NCBI RefSeq assembly: GCF_000376845.1
Contig: NZ_AQXY01000022.1
Span: 1 to 64,000 of the forward strand
DNA: 64,000 nucleotides
Direction: 5' to 3'
Source: Thioalkalivibrio sp. ALE14
GTDB lineage: Bacteria; Pseudomonadota; Gammaproteobacteria; Ectothiorhodospirales; Ectothiorhodospiraceae
Shown here: positions 27,621 to 37,546 of the stretch, one piece after another
How positions within the stretch are numbered: position 1 is the stretch's first letter
Layout of the letters: every line of letters starts with the position of its first letter
Program-made: the position numbers and the translations under genes
The notes under the pieces: model-generated
What the model was told of the DNA's origin: nothing
Seen by the model: the letters and a program-made list of their open reading frames with translations, nothing else
The model's database searches: none

Positions 27621-28214
27621 ATGGCAAAACACATCATCAAGAAGATGTTTCCCGGCATGGACCACATGCGCGGGCACAAGGCGCTTGCCCCGCTCGGGCC
27701 GCGCCTGGGTTCGCCGGATTTGTGGCATCTGAACCGCCGCTCCGTGGCTGGTGCGTTTGCCGTCGGGCTCTTCGTGGCCTTCCTGCCACTGCCCATGCAG
27801 ATGCTGATCGCCGCCGCCGTGGCGGTGTTGGTCCGCGTGAACCTGCCGATCTCGGTGATCCTGGTCTGGATCTCCAACCCGGTCACCATGCCGCCCATGT
27901 TGTATCTGGCCTATACGATCGGGCGCAAGCTACTGGACGAACCCCGCCGTGACATCCACCTGGACTGGAGTTGGGAATGGTTCACAACGGAGCTGCTGAC
28001 CATCTGGCAGCCCCTGCTGCTGGGAAGTGTGCTGCTGGGTGCCGCAGCCAGCCTGTCCGGTTACCTGCTCGTCCGGTTCCTGTGGCGCCTGAACGTGGTC
28101 CAGCGCGTGCGCAGCCGCCGCTACCTGAGACGCCTGCGCAAGGAAATGGCGGAACGTGAGGCGGCCACCCGGCGCAACGGGCAGCCGAAGAGTGAACAGG
28201 ATCCGCCTCGCTAG
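27621..28214 (+). CDS. DUF2062 membrane protein
   Basis: A 197-aa protein with the DUF2062 pattern: a short basic N-terminus, RRSVAGAFAVGLFVAFLPLPMQM, a second helix with ISVILVWISNPVTMPPMLYLAY, and a third helix (LLLGSVLLGAAASLSGYLLVRF) before a long basic tail. The function of the family is not established. It faces comEC divergently and is followed by repeat copy B. Confidence 0.85.
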   Translation: MAKHIIKKMFPGMDHMRGHKALAPLGPRLGSPDLWHLNRRSVAGAFAVGLFVAFLPLPMQMLIAAAVAVLVRVNLPISVILVWISNPVTMPPMLYLAYTIGRKLLDEPRRDIHLDWSWEWFTTELLTIWQPLLLGSVLLGAAASLSGYLLVRFLWRLNVVQRVRSRRYLRRLRKEMAEREAATRRNGQPKSEQDPPR

Positions 28215-28275
28215 TCCGGCCCGGGAAGGACTCCCGGCCATCACCCGGATCATGCGGGGAAACAGGAGCGGCACC

Positions 28276-28587
28276 AGGGAAACACTGATTAATGTACGCG
28301 CTCGCGCTCGAGTCGCTTTTGCGTGCGAACAAGGCGCGGTGACTGCCGTGCAGTCATTCTGCACAAGGGAGCCGCAACGCCGTTCCCACGCCCGTTTCTG
28401 TCAACAACGGGCGGCCGAGCCCCTGCTTTCAATGCCTTGTGGGGTTGGCACCCCAGGTTCCCCGATCCTGCGTTGCGGCCCGAATCAGTCAAAAACGGGC
28501 CGGTAGAACCACGACCGGCTGCGCGCCGCGCCTGGTCTCGGAAAACCTGGGGTGCCAACGCGAGCGTGTACCTTGATCCGTGTTTCC

Positions 28588-28589
<2 letters not shown>
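28276..28589. repeat. Structured intergenic repeat with terminal inverted repeats, copy B
   Basis: A 314-bp block with the same design as copy A. The first 31 bp (AGGGAAACACTGATTAATGT...) and the reversed last 31 bp (AGGGAAACACGGATCAAGGT...) match at 27 positions. Internal arms 28444-28463 and 28540-28559 pair fully, including a G-C pair that is mismatched in copy A. Extra hairpins include CCCGTT/AACGGG (28391-28411), which copy A lacks, explaining the length difference. 28313-28383 is almost identical to copy A. The right end lies on the lolD stop codon. Confidence 0.85.
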
Positions 28590-29299
<710 letters not shown>

Positions 29300-29307
<8 letters not shown>

Positions 29308-30550
29308 AGCGCAGCGCCTCCGCCGGCTGGGTCCGGGCCGCCCGCCAGGCCGGGAACAGCGTGGCCACCACGGTCAGCAGGAACCCGAGGATCCCGACCC
29401 GGAGAACATCCGAAAGCTTGAGTTCGGACGGCAAGTCACTGATGTAATAGACCTCGGCGGACAGGAACTCGACGCCGGAGACGCGCTCGATGAAGGGCAC
29501 GACCACATCGATGTTGGCTGCCAGCGAGACGCCGGCCAGTGTCCCCAGCAGGATGCCGATCGCCCCGATCACCACCCCCTGGACCATGAAGATCACCATG
29601 ATCCCGGCTGGCGACAGCCCCAGCGTTCGCAGGATGGCGATGTCCCCCTGCTTGTCGGTCACCAGCATGATCAGGGTCGACACGATATTGAAGGCGGCCA
29701 CGGCCACGATCAGGGAGAGGATGATGAACATCACCATCTTCTCCATCTGGATCGCGCGAAAGAGGTTCGCATGCTGGCGGGTCCAGTCGGATACCCGAAA
29801 CAGCCCGTCCAGCTGGGCCGCCACATCGCGGGCCACCACCCCCGCCTCCATCATGTCGGTCAGGCGCAGCCGCAGGCCAGTCACCTGTTCGCCCATCTGG
29901 AACACCGCCTGGGCGTCTTCCAGGTGAATGAACGCGGTTCCGCGATCGTATTCGTACATTCCGACCTCGAACAGGCCGGATACCTCGAAGCGCCGCATGC
30001 GCGGCATCACCCCGGCCGGCGAGACCGACGCCTGCGGCGCCATCAAAATGATCGAATCACCGACCCGAACGCGCAGTTCGGCGGCCAGTTCCCGCCCGAG
30101 CACCACCCGGTAGCGTCCCGCCTCCAGGCTCCCCAGTTCGCCCTGGAGCATGTGTTCGCCGATCCGCGCGACGCGTTCTTCCGCCTCGGGCTCGACACCG
30201 CGGATCAACGCACCGGAGATGTTCCCGCGGGCACTCAGCATGGCCTCGCCCTGCACGTAGGGCGCGGCTGCCACCACACGGTCGTCGATCTCCGGGGCCG
30301 CGCGCTGCAGCCGCTGCCAGTCCCGCAGCCCGCCATTGGCCTCGCTGATGGTTGCGTGCGAGGCCATACCCAGAATGCGTTCGCGCAGCTCGCGCTCGAA
30401 CCCGTTCATTACTGACAGGACCGTGATCAGTGCCATCACGCCGAGCACCAGCCCGATGATCGACACCACCGAGATGAACGAGATGAAGTGATTGCGCCGT
30501 TTGGCGCGCGTATAGCGCAGGCCGATGGCGAGGGTCAGGGGGCGGAACAT
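29300..30550 (-). CDS. Lipoprotein-releasing ABC permease (LolC/LolE/LolF type)
   Basis: A 416-aa FtsX-family permease with four transmembrane helices: one after [21 protein letters not shown] at the N-terminus, a large periplasmic domain (about 45-270), and three at the C-terminus ending [17 protein letters not shown]. It pairs with LolD. Only one permease is present in the operon, so a LolF-type homodimer is likely rather than LolC plus LolE. ATG 30550 starts the conserved [13 protein letters not shown]; earlier in-frame starts are rejected as they overlap the divergent promoter. Confidence 0.92.
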
Positions 30551-30671
30551 CGCGAAATCATGCCAGAGATACTCGGTCGCGCCTATAGCCCGGGACAGGG
30601 TGCTGCGAGGGGGAGGCACGGCGTCACACTTGACGCTACCATGGGGGCATCCAGCAAACGGAGAGTTGGCC

Positions 30672-31037
30672 ATGCCAGGGAAATGCAACGCCTCGACCCC
30701 CACCCCGAAAGCCGGCGCGCGCCGCTACGGCACCGCGCGCACCGCAACGGCCGCGATCGTGCTGGCCCTGTGTGCCGGGGCCATGGCCACCGCATCGGCC
30801 GACATCGTGCGCAGCCCCGAGGGCGGCTTCACCGTGAAGGAGCGTGAAGGCGTTCCCACCCGCGGCCAGACACAGTCGGCGGTCATTCGCCAGCATGGCG
30901 AGCCCGAAAAGCGTCATGCCACGGTGGGGGACCCGCCGATCACGCGCTGGGACTATGCCGACTTCTCGGTGGTCTTCGAGGGCGAGTACGTACTGCATAG
31001 CGCCGTGCGCAACGGATCCAGCGCCGATCATCGATGA
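30672..31037 (+). CDS. Small secreted BamE/SmpA-like protein
   Basis: A 121-aa protein with a long basic N-region and signal peptide (TAAIVLALCAGAMATASA, cleavage near residue 40), then a domain of about 75 residues: TRGQTQSAVIRQHGEPEKRHATVGDPPITRWDYADFSVVFEGEYV. The pattern G-x-S-x-x-V-x-x-x-x-G-x-P ... W-x-Y ... V-x-F is that of the BamE/SmpA fold. There is no lipobox. Its TGA overlaps the aguA ATG (ATGA), so the two are translationally coupled. The function is unknown. Confidence 0.7.
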   Translation: MPGKCNASTPTPKAGARRYGTARTATAAIVLALCAGAMATASADIVRSPEGGFTVKEREGVPTRGQTQSAVIRQHGEPEKRHATVGDPPITRWDYADFSVVFEGEYVLHSAVRNGSSADHR

Positions 31038-32107
31038 GCGCGGGGGAGACCGCCCCGGCAGCGCCGCACCGCCGCCTCCCGGCCGAATGGGAGCCGCAGG
31101 GCGCGATTCAGCTCACCTGGCCGCATGACGGCACTGACTGGGCGCCCGTCCTGGACCGGGTGCACCCGGTCTTTGCGCTGATCGCCGCGAGCATCAGTCA
31201 ATACGAGCCGGTCATCATCGTCGCCCGCGACCCCGAGCACATCGAGGAGATCTCCGGCTTTCTGACCGAGACCTCGATTCGGCCCGACCGGCTCTGGTTC
31301 GCCCTCGCCCCCAGCAACGACACCTGGGCCCGGGACCACGGCGCCATTACCGTGTTCGACGGCGACCAGCCACGCCTGCTGGACTTCACCTTCAACGGCT
31401 GGGGTGGCAAGTATCCCGCGGACCTGGACGACGCGATCACCCGCACGCTCGCCAGCCAGGGCGTGTTCGGCAGCTGCGTGCCGGAACCCACCGGCCTGGT
31501 CCTCGAGGGCGGTTCCATCGAATCCGATGGTTCCGGCACCCTGCTGACGACCTCGCGCTGCCTGCTCTCGGATACCCGCAACCCGGAACTGGACCGAGCG
31601 GGGCTCGAGCAGCGCCTGACCCAGTGGCTGGGTGCCGAGCGCATTCTCTGGCTGGAACATGGCCAGCTGGAGGGTGACGACACCGACGCCCATATCGACA
31701 CCCTGGCGCGCTTCTGCGCGCCCGATACCATCGCCTATGTCCAGTGCGACGATCCGCAAGATGCGCATTATCCGGAATTGCAGGCGATGGAGCAGGAACT
31801 CCAGGCCCTGCGCCAGGCCTCCGGCGAGCCCTACCGGCTGATCCCGTTGCCCTGGCCCGCCGCGATCGTCGAGGAGGGCCGGCGCCTGGCCGCCACCTAC
31901 GCGAACTTCCTGATCCTGAACGGGGCCGTGCTCCTCCCGGTCTACAACGATGCCGCCGACGCCGTGGCCCGCGACCGGCTCGCCGAGGCCTTCCCGGGAC
32001 GCGAGATCGTGGAAATCGACTGCCGCGCGATCATCCGCCAGGGTGGCAGCCTGCACTGCCTGACCATGCAGTACCCCGCAGCCGCCCTTGGCATCCCGCA
32101 GGAATAA
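31034..32107 (+). CDS. aguA: Agmatine deiminase
   Basis: A 357-aa member of the guanidino-group-modifying enzyme fold. It shows WPHDGTDW near the N-terminus, NDTWARDHG, FNGWGGKY, EGGSIESDG and the catalytic Cys342 in QGGSLHCLTMQ. It converts agmatine to N-carbamoylputrescine and ammonia. It is followed by aguB after 21 bp, giving the two-step route from agmatine to putrescine; arginine decarboxylase is not in the window. Confidence 0.96.
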   Translation: MSAGETAPAAPHRRLPAEWEPQGAIQLTWPHDGTDWAPVLDRVHPVFALIAASISQYEPVIIVARDPEHIEEISGFLTETSIRPDRLWFALAPSNDTWARDHGAITVFDGDQPRLLDFTFNGWGGKYPADLDDAITRTLASQGVFGSCVPEPTGLVLEGGSIESDGSGTLLTTSRCLLSDTRNPELDRAGLEQRLTQWLGAERILWLEHGQLEGDDTDAHIDTLARFCAPDTIAYVQCDDPQDAHYPELQAMEQELQALRQASGEPYRLIPLPWPAAIVEEGRRLAATYANFLILNGAVLLPVYNDAADAVARDRLAEAFPGREIVEIDCRAIIRQGGSLHCLTMQYPAAALGIPQE

Positions 32108-32128
32108 CCCGCACCGCGAGCCCGCGCC

Positions 32129-33025
32129 ATGTCCAGCAACGCCCTCTCCGTCGCCTTGATCCAGCACCGGGATACCGGCAGCGTCGAGGCCAACCTCGAC
32201 GCAACCGCGACCGCCATTGCCGAGGCCGCCGCGAACGGTGCCCAACTGGTGGTGCTGGCCGAACTGCACACCGGCCCCTACTTCTGCCAGACCGAGGACC
32301 TCGCCACCTTCGACAGCGCAGAGGCGATCCCCGGCCCGAGCTGCGAACGGCTGGCTGCGATCGCGAGGGAAAACCGGGTGGTGCTGGTCGGCTCGCTGTT
32401 CGAGCGCCGGGCCCCCGGGCTCTATCACAACACCGCGGTGGTCTTCGAAACCGACGGCCGCCTGCTGGGTACCTACCGCAAGATGCACATCCCGGATGAT
32501 CCGGGCTACTACGAGAAGTACTACTTCACCCCGGGGGATACCGGCTTTGTCCCGATCGACACCTCGGTCGGCCGGCTCGGCGTGCTGGTCTGCTGGGACC
32601 AGTGGTATCCGGAGGCGGCACGCATCATGGCGCTGTCCGGCGCCGAGGTGCTGATCTATCCGACAGCCATCGGCTGGGACCCGCAGGACACCCCGGAGGA
32701 ACAACGACGCCAGCAGGAGGCCTGGATCACCGTCCAGCGTGGCCATGCGGTGGCCAACAACCTCCCGGTGATCGCCTGCAACCGAACCGGTCACGAACCC
32801 GACCCCTCGGGGCACTCCCCGGGCGCGACCTTCTGGGGCACGAGCTTTGTGGCGGGCCCCCAGGGCGAATTCCTGGCCCGGGCCGGCGAGGACGCGCCGG
32901 AGATCCTCGCGGTCGAGCTGGATCGCGGTCGCACCGAGGCCGTGCGCCGGCAGTGGCCATTCCTCCGCGACCGCCGCATCGACGCCTACGCCCCCATCCT
33001 GAAACGCTACATCGACCCCGACTGA
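32129..33025 (+). CDS. aguB: N-carbamoylputrescine amidase
   Basis: A 298-aa nitrilase-superfamily amidohydrolase with the triad Glu45 (VLAELHTGPYF), Lys118 (GTYRKMHIPDD) and Cys155 (LVCWDQWYPEAAR). The DPGYYEKYYFTPGD segment and NRTGHE are typical of AguB. It completes putrescine formation from the aguA product. Confidence 0.97.
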   Translation: MSSNALSVALIQHRDTGSVEANLDATATAIAEAAANGAQLVVLAELHTGPYFCQTEDLATFDSAEAIPGPSCERLAAIARENRVVLVGSLFERRAPGLYHNTAVVFETDGRLLGTYRKMHIPDDPGYYEKYYFTPGDTGFVPIDTSVGRLGVLVCWDQWYPEAARIMALSGAEVLIYPTAIGWDPQDTPEEQRRQQEAWITVQRGHAVANNLPVIACNRTGHEPDPSGHSPGATFWGTSFVAGPQGEFLARAGEDAPEILAVELDRGRTEAVRRQWPFLRDRRIDAYAPILKRYIDPD

Positions 33026-33262
33026 CCCCGGGGCACGGCTATCGAGACCGCTTGGGACTCGGAGGAAAACGATTCACAGGAAGACGCGAAGCTCGGAAGA
33101 GGGATAATGATGGGGGCCGCGGCAAGCCCCGCCCCCATGGCACGCTTCCCGGTGAGCCAACGGGCCCAGCCTTCACCCCAGCTCCCTTCCCGTCTTCCAA
33201 ACTTCCTGTAAATCGCCCTTGGCCTGAACCTCTCCGTGAACTCCGTCGCCTCTGTGGTCAAA
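33026..33262. repeat. Non-coding palindromic element in the aguB-mfd gap
   Basis: The 326-bp gap before mfd contains a long inverted repeat: 33070-33099 (CGATTCACAGGAAGACGCGA...) matches the reverse of 33186-33215 (...CTTCCTGTAAATCG) at most positions, with about 86 bp between. To its right, 33229-33257 is built from CTCCGTGAACTCCGTCGCCT-like units; read on minus it begins ACCACAGAGGCGACGGAG. I recall such ACCACAGAGG/CACGGAG blocks as common intergenic repeats of environmental bacteria. No gene is seen here. The antisense reading frame through it is an extension of the mfd shadow. Confidence 0.6.
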
Positions 33263-33310
33263 CCGCCCTTGACCTTCAAGGGACCACGCGCACCCGTCAG
33301 GCGGAATCCG

Positions 33311-33316
33311 TATAAT
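33311..33316 (+). promoter_or_regulatory. Likely -10 of the mfd promoter
   Basis: A perfect TATAAT lies 36 bp before the mfd ATG. No good -35 is found at 16-18 bp; TTGACC at 33269-33274 is too far away. Confidence 0.45.
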
Positions 33317-33351
33317 CGCGACCCTTTCCGCAGCCCCAACCCAACAGGCCC

Positions 33352-36300
33352 ATGTCCGAACAACGGCGCAACCCGATCCAGCCCGGCCGCTTCCCCGGCT
33401 CCGGTTTCGAGGTCTGGACGGGGCTCAATGCCTCCGCGGCCACCCTCGCCCTGTCCCGCAACGCCGGCGAGTTCACCCGGCCCCTGCTGGTCATCACGGA
33501 GTCCAACGAGGCCGCCGACCGCTGGCAGGAGGAATGGGAATTCTTCGCCGGCGACCGCGACCTCCCGTTGCTGCGCCTGCCGGACTGGGAAACCCTGCCC
33601 TTCGATGTGTTCTCCCCGCACGAGGACATCATCTCCGAGCGCCTGCGGACCCTGTACCACCTGCCGGGGCTGGAACGCGGCATCGTGCTGATGCCGGTTT
33701 CGACCCTGATGCAGCGCCTCCCGCCGCGCGACTGGCTGACCACCCAGGGCCTCTCGCTGCAGACCGGCCAGCGCCTGGACCGCATGACCCTGCGCGAGAA
33801 CCTTGCCGAGGCCGGCTACAGCGCGGTCCAGCAGGTGATCGGTCATGGCGAGTTCGCGGCGCGTGGCGAGATCCTGGACCTGTTCCCCATGGGTGCCGAC
33901 GAGCCCGTGCGCATCGAATTTCTCGACGACGAGATCGACTCCCTGCGGAGGTTCGATCCCGAATCCCAGCGCTCCACCGAGAAGGTCGAGCGCCTGGAGA
34001 TCCTGCCCAGCCACGAATTCCCGCTGAACGAGACGTCGATCAGCGAATTCCGTACCCGCTACCGGGCGCAGTTCTCCGGTGACCCGTCCAGCCACGCGGT
34101 CTACCGCGACATCAGCGAGGGCCTGGTCCCGCCGGGGATCGAGGCCTACCTCCCGCTGTTCTTCGAGCACATGGACACCGTGTTCGATTACTGCCCGGAG
34201 GCACAGGTTGTGCAGGTCGGCAACATCGCCGGGGCGGCCGAGGAGTTCGCGCAGGAGATCCGCGACCGCTTCGAGCAGCTCGGCCACCAGTACGACCGCC
34301 CCCTGCTCCCGCCCGAACGGCTCTACCTCGACCTCGACGATCTGGGGAACGCCCTGCGCGAACACCCCGGCATTGGCCTGGGGGACCCGGCGGCGCCACT
34401 CCCGCCGGACCGGGGCGCCCGGATCGAGTTCGCCTGCGACCCGCTCCCGGAACTGGGTATGCAGCAGGGCCGGGAGGATCCGGCCCAGCGCCTGAAGGGC
34501 TTCGTCGACACCCAGCAGCGCGTCCTGGTGACGGCCGAATCCGCCGGGCGCCGGGAGGCCCTGCTGACCCTGCTGCGGGAGCAGTCCGTGCCGCATCACG
34601 CGGTGGACGACTGGGAGGCCTTCCTCAACGCGGAGCCGGGCCTGCACGTCACCGTCGCGGCACTCGGCGAGGGTTTTGTGCTCCCGGAGGGCGTCGCAGT
34701 CGCTCCCGAGGCCGCGCTGCTCGGCGAGCGCGCCCGACAAACCCGCGGGCGCAATCGCACCACGCGCGACGCCGATGCGGTCATCCAGAACCTGAGCGAC
34801 CTGACCATTGGCGCGCCGGTGGTCCACGAGGAACAGGGCGTGGGTCGCTATCTCGGCCTGCAGACACTGGACTTCAACGGCCAGCCCTCCGAGTTCCTCA
34901 CCCTGGAATACGCTGACGAGGCCAAGCTCTACGTCCCGGTGTCGTCGCTCCACCTGATCAGTCGCTACACCGGCGCGGACGCGGAGCATGCCCCCCTGCA
35001 CCGCCTGGGCAGCGAGCAATGGAGCAAGGCGCGTCGCAAGGCGGCGGAAAAGGCCCGCGACGTGGCCGCGGAACTGCTCGATATCCACGCGCGCCGGGCG
35101 GCGAAACAGGGCACGGTCTTCGATACCGACACCGCCGAGTACCACGCCTTTGCCGCCGGCTTCCCGTTCGAGGAGACGCTGGATCAGCAGCAGGCGATCG
35201 ATGCCGTGCTGGCCGATATGGCCGACACCCGTCCGATGGACCGGGTGATCTGTGGTGACGTGGGCTTTGGCAAGACCGAGGTCGCGATGCGCGCCGCCTT
35301 CGTCGCGGTGCAGAACAACAAGCAGGTCGTCGTGCTGGTCCCCACCACCCTGCTCGCCCAGCAGCATCACCAGAACTTCACCGATCGCTTCGCCGACTGG
35401 CCGGTGCGCATCGAATCGCTGTCGCGCTTTCGCAGCACCAAGCAGCAGGCTGGGGTGCTGGAAGGCCTGAAGGACGGGAAGGTCGACATCGTGATCGGCA
35501 CCCACAAGCTGCTGCAGGCCAATCTCGACTTCTCCAATCTCGGCCTGGTCATTGTCGACGAGGAGCAGCGCTTCGGCGTGCGCCACAAGGAGGCGCTGAA
35601 GAAGATGCGCGCCGAGGTGGACATGCTCACGCTGACCGCCACGCCGATCCCGCGCACCCTGAACATGGCGCTGGCCGGCCTGCGCGACCTGTCGGTGATC
35701 ACCACGCCACCGCGCGAGCGTCTGGCGATCAAGACCTTCGTCAACGAATGGAATGACGCCATTATCCAGGAGGCGTGCCTGCGCGAGATCCGGCGCGGCG
35801 GCCAGGTGTACTTCCTGCACAACGAGGTCAACACCATCGAACGCACCGCCCAGCGCCTGCAGGAGCTGCTGCCGGGGGCGCGCGTGGGGATCGCACACGG
35901 CCAGATGCGCGAGCGCGAACTGGAACAGGTGATGCTCGATTTCTATCACCGGCGCTACAACATCCTGGTGTGCACCACCATCATCGAGACCGGCATCGAC
36001 GTGCCCACCGCCAACACCATCGTGATGAACCGCGCCGACAAGCTGGGGCTGGCGCAGATGCATCAGCTGCGCGGGCGTGTCGGCCGCTCGCACCATCGCG
36101 CCTATGCCTACCTGATCACCCCGCCGGAAAAGGCCATGACCGCCGACGCGAAAAAGCGCCTGGAGGCGATCGCCTCGCTGGAAGACCTGGGCGTCGGCTT
36201 TACCCTCGCGAGCCACGATCTGGAGATCCGCGGGGCCGGTGAACTGCTGGGCGACGAACAGAGCGGGCAGATCCACGAGGTCGGCTTCTCGATGTACAAC

Positions 36301-36822
36301 GACCTGCTCAACCGCGCGGTCAACGCCCTGCGCTCGGGCAAGATGCCGGAACTGGAGGCGCCCGAGTCCACCGGCACCGAGGTGGAACTCGGGCTGCCCG
36401 CGCTGCTGCCGGCCGAATATGTCCCCGACGTGCACACCCGCCTGATCCTCTACAAGCGCATCAGCAGCGCCGAATCCTCCGATGCCCTGCGCGAGCTGGA
36501 GGTCGAGCTGGTGGACCGCTTCGGGCTGCTGCCGGATCCGGCCAAGGCCCTGTTCGAGGCCGCCCGCCTGCGCCTGAAACTGACCCCGCTCGGGATCCGC
36601 AAACTGGAGCTGGGTCCGGCTGGTGGCCGTCTGGTCTTTGGTCCGAGTCCCAATCTGGACATCGCGGCCCTGATCCAGCTGGTGCAATCCGACCCGCAGG
36701 CGTACAAACTGGACGGCCAGAAGGCCTTCCGCTTCTTTGCGCCAATGGAGACACTGGAAGCCCGCGCGCAGGCCGTCCTGCGCCTGCTCAACACGATCAG
36801 CCCCGAACAACAGGCCGCCTGA
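33352..36822 (+). CDS. mfd: Transcription-repair coupling factor Mfd
   Basis: An 1156-aa translocase that removes stalled RNA polymerase and recruits UvrA. In order: UvrB-like N-terminal module (to about 340), RNA-polymerase interaction domain around VHEEQGVGRYLGL (about 490), RecG-like ATPase with Walker A CGDVGFGKTEVAMRA (about 635-650) and DEEQRFG (about 742), the TRG region, and a C-terminal inhibitory domain. All length and order features fit full-length Mfd. csiV follows with no gap. Confidence 0.98.
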   Translation: MSEQRRNPIQPGRFPGSGFEVWTGLNASAATLALSRNAGEFTRPLLVITESNEAADRWQEEWEFFAGDRDLPLLRLPDWETLPFDVFSPHEDIISERLRTLYHLPGLERGIVLMPVSTLMQRLPPRDWLTTQGLSLQTGQRLDRMTLRENLAEAGYSAVQQVIGHGEFAARGEILDLFPMGADEPVRIEFLDDEIDSLRRFDPESQRSTEKVERLEILPSHEFPLNETSISEFRTRYRAQFSGDPSSHAVYRDISEGLVPPGIEAYLPLFFEHMDTVFDYCPEAQVVQVGNIAGAAEEFAQEIRDRFEQLGHQYDRPLLPPERLYLDLDDLGNALREHPGIGLGDPAAPLPPDRGARIEFACDPLPELGMQQGREDPAQRLKGFVDTQQRVLVTAESAGRREALLTLLREQSVPHHAVDDWEAFLNAEPGLHVTVAALGEGFVLPEGVAVAPEAALLGERARQTRGRNRTTRDADAVIQNLSDLTIGAPVVHEEQGVGRYLGLQTLDFNGQPSEFLTLEYADEAKLYVPVSSLHLISRYTGADAEHAPLHRLGSEQWSKARRKAAEKARDVAAELLDIHARRAAKQGTVFDTDTAEYHAFAAGFPFEETLDQQQAIDAVLADMADTRPMDRVICGDVGFGKTEVAMRAAFVAVQNNKQVVVLVPTTLLAQQHHQNFTDRFADWPVRIESLSRFRSTKQQAGVLEGLKDGKVDIVIGTHKLLQANLDFSNLGLVIVDEEQRFGVRHKEALKKMRAEVDMLTLTATPIPRTLNMALAGLRDLSVITTPPRERLAIKTFVNEWNDAIIQEACLREIRRGGQVYFLHNEVNTIERTAQRLQELLPGARVGIAHGQMRERELEQVMLDFYHRRYNILVCTTIIETGIDVPTANTIVMNRADKLGLAQMHQLRGRVGRSHHRAYAYLITPPEKAMTADAKKRLEAIASLEDLGVGFTLASHDLEIRGAGELLGDEQSGQIHEVGFSMYNDLLNRAVNALRSGKMPELEAPESTGTEVELGLPALLPAEYVPDVHTRLILYKRISSAESSDALRELEVELVDRFGLLPDPAKALFEAARLRLKLTPLGIRKLELGPAGGRLVFGPSPNLDIAALIQLVQSDPQAYKLDGQKAFRFFAPMETLEARAQAVLRLLNTISPEQQAA

Positions 36823-37500
36823 ATGTCCAACGCCCCTTCCGAAGCCCCGAATCGTTCCCGTCGCCGCCTGCTGGCCGGACTCGCTGCCCTGCCCGTTGTG
36901 GGCGTCGGCGGCCCGGCGCTGGCCCAGGCCGGGCGGGAATATCGCATCGAACTGGTGATCTTCGAGCACCGCACGGACGAGAGCCGGCGGCTGCAGATGG
37001 AGCTCGCCGCACCGCGCGAGGCGGCCTTCGGAGAATCCGAGCTGGGCGGGCGGATCTATCGCGACTCCCGCCGGGGTTTCGAACTGCAGCGGGTCGTCCG
37101 CCGTGTGGAGGATTCCGGTGCCGGGCGCATCATCGCGCGGCTGGCCTGGGACCAGACCGGCCGTGACCACGCCTCCGCACCGTGGCTGCGGGTCCAGCAG
37201 GGCCGGCGCCTGGGCCTGCACGATCCGATTGGCGGTGAGCGCGGCCTGTCGCCCCGCCCGCTGCTGGAAGACCGCGAGGAACGCTTCGAGCTGGAGGGCC
37301 GGCTACGGATCTGGGTGGGACGTTACCTGCACCTGGAGACCGACCTGATCTACCACGTCGACGAACCGATGGACGACCAGCCCGCCCGCGCCATCACCGT
37401 GCGTGGCAGCCAGCGCATGAACTCGGGCGAGGAGCTGTTCTACCTCGATCACCCGGTGATCGGCATGATCGCCCGGGTGACGCGCATCGACCGGGGCTGA
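36823..37500 (+). CDS. csiV: CsiV-family periplasmic protein
   Basis: A 225-aa exported protein. The N-terminus has an SRRRLLAGLAALPVVG signal that fits the twin-arginine pattern (12-17), cut near AQA (36). The mature part starts with the CsiV hallmark YRIELVIFEHR and ends with a beta-rich region, LHLETDLIYH and FYLDHPVIGMIARVTRI. In Vibrio, CsiV binds peptidoglycan and supports activation of the penicillin-binding protein PBP1A. It begins directly at the mfd stop, a linkage common in Gammaproteobacteria. Confidence 0.82.
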   Translation: MSNAPSEAPNRSRRRLLAGLAALPVVGVGGPALAQAGREYRIELVIFEHRTDESRRLQMELAAPREAAFGESELGGRIYRDSRRGFELQRVVRRVEDSGAGRIIARLAWDQTGRDHASAPWLRVQQGRRLGLHDPIGGERGLSPRPLLEDREERFELEGRLRIWVGRYLHLETDLIYHVDEPMDDQPARAITVRGSQRMNSGEELFYLDHPVIGMIARVTRIDRG

Positions 37501-37546
37501 TCGGCCCCGGTCGAGCCGCCCGCGCGCCTCCTTCAGCGGGGCTGGA

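Noticed and set aside
31028-32815. Long open frame on minus opposite aguA/aguB
   Set aside because: Both agu genes have full catalytic residues on plus; the antisense frame has none.
33007-37221. Long open frame on minus opposite mfd and csiV
   Set aside because: Same effect; mfd and csiV are complete and recognisable on plus, and the antisense product has no coherent domain.
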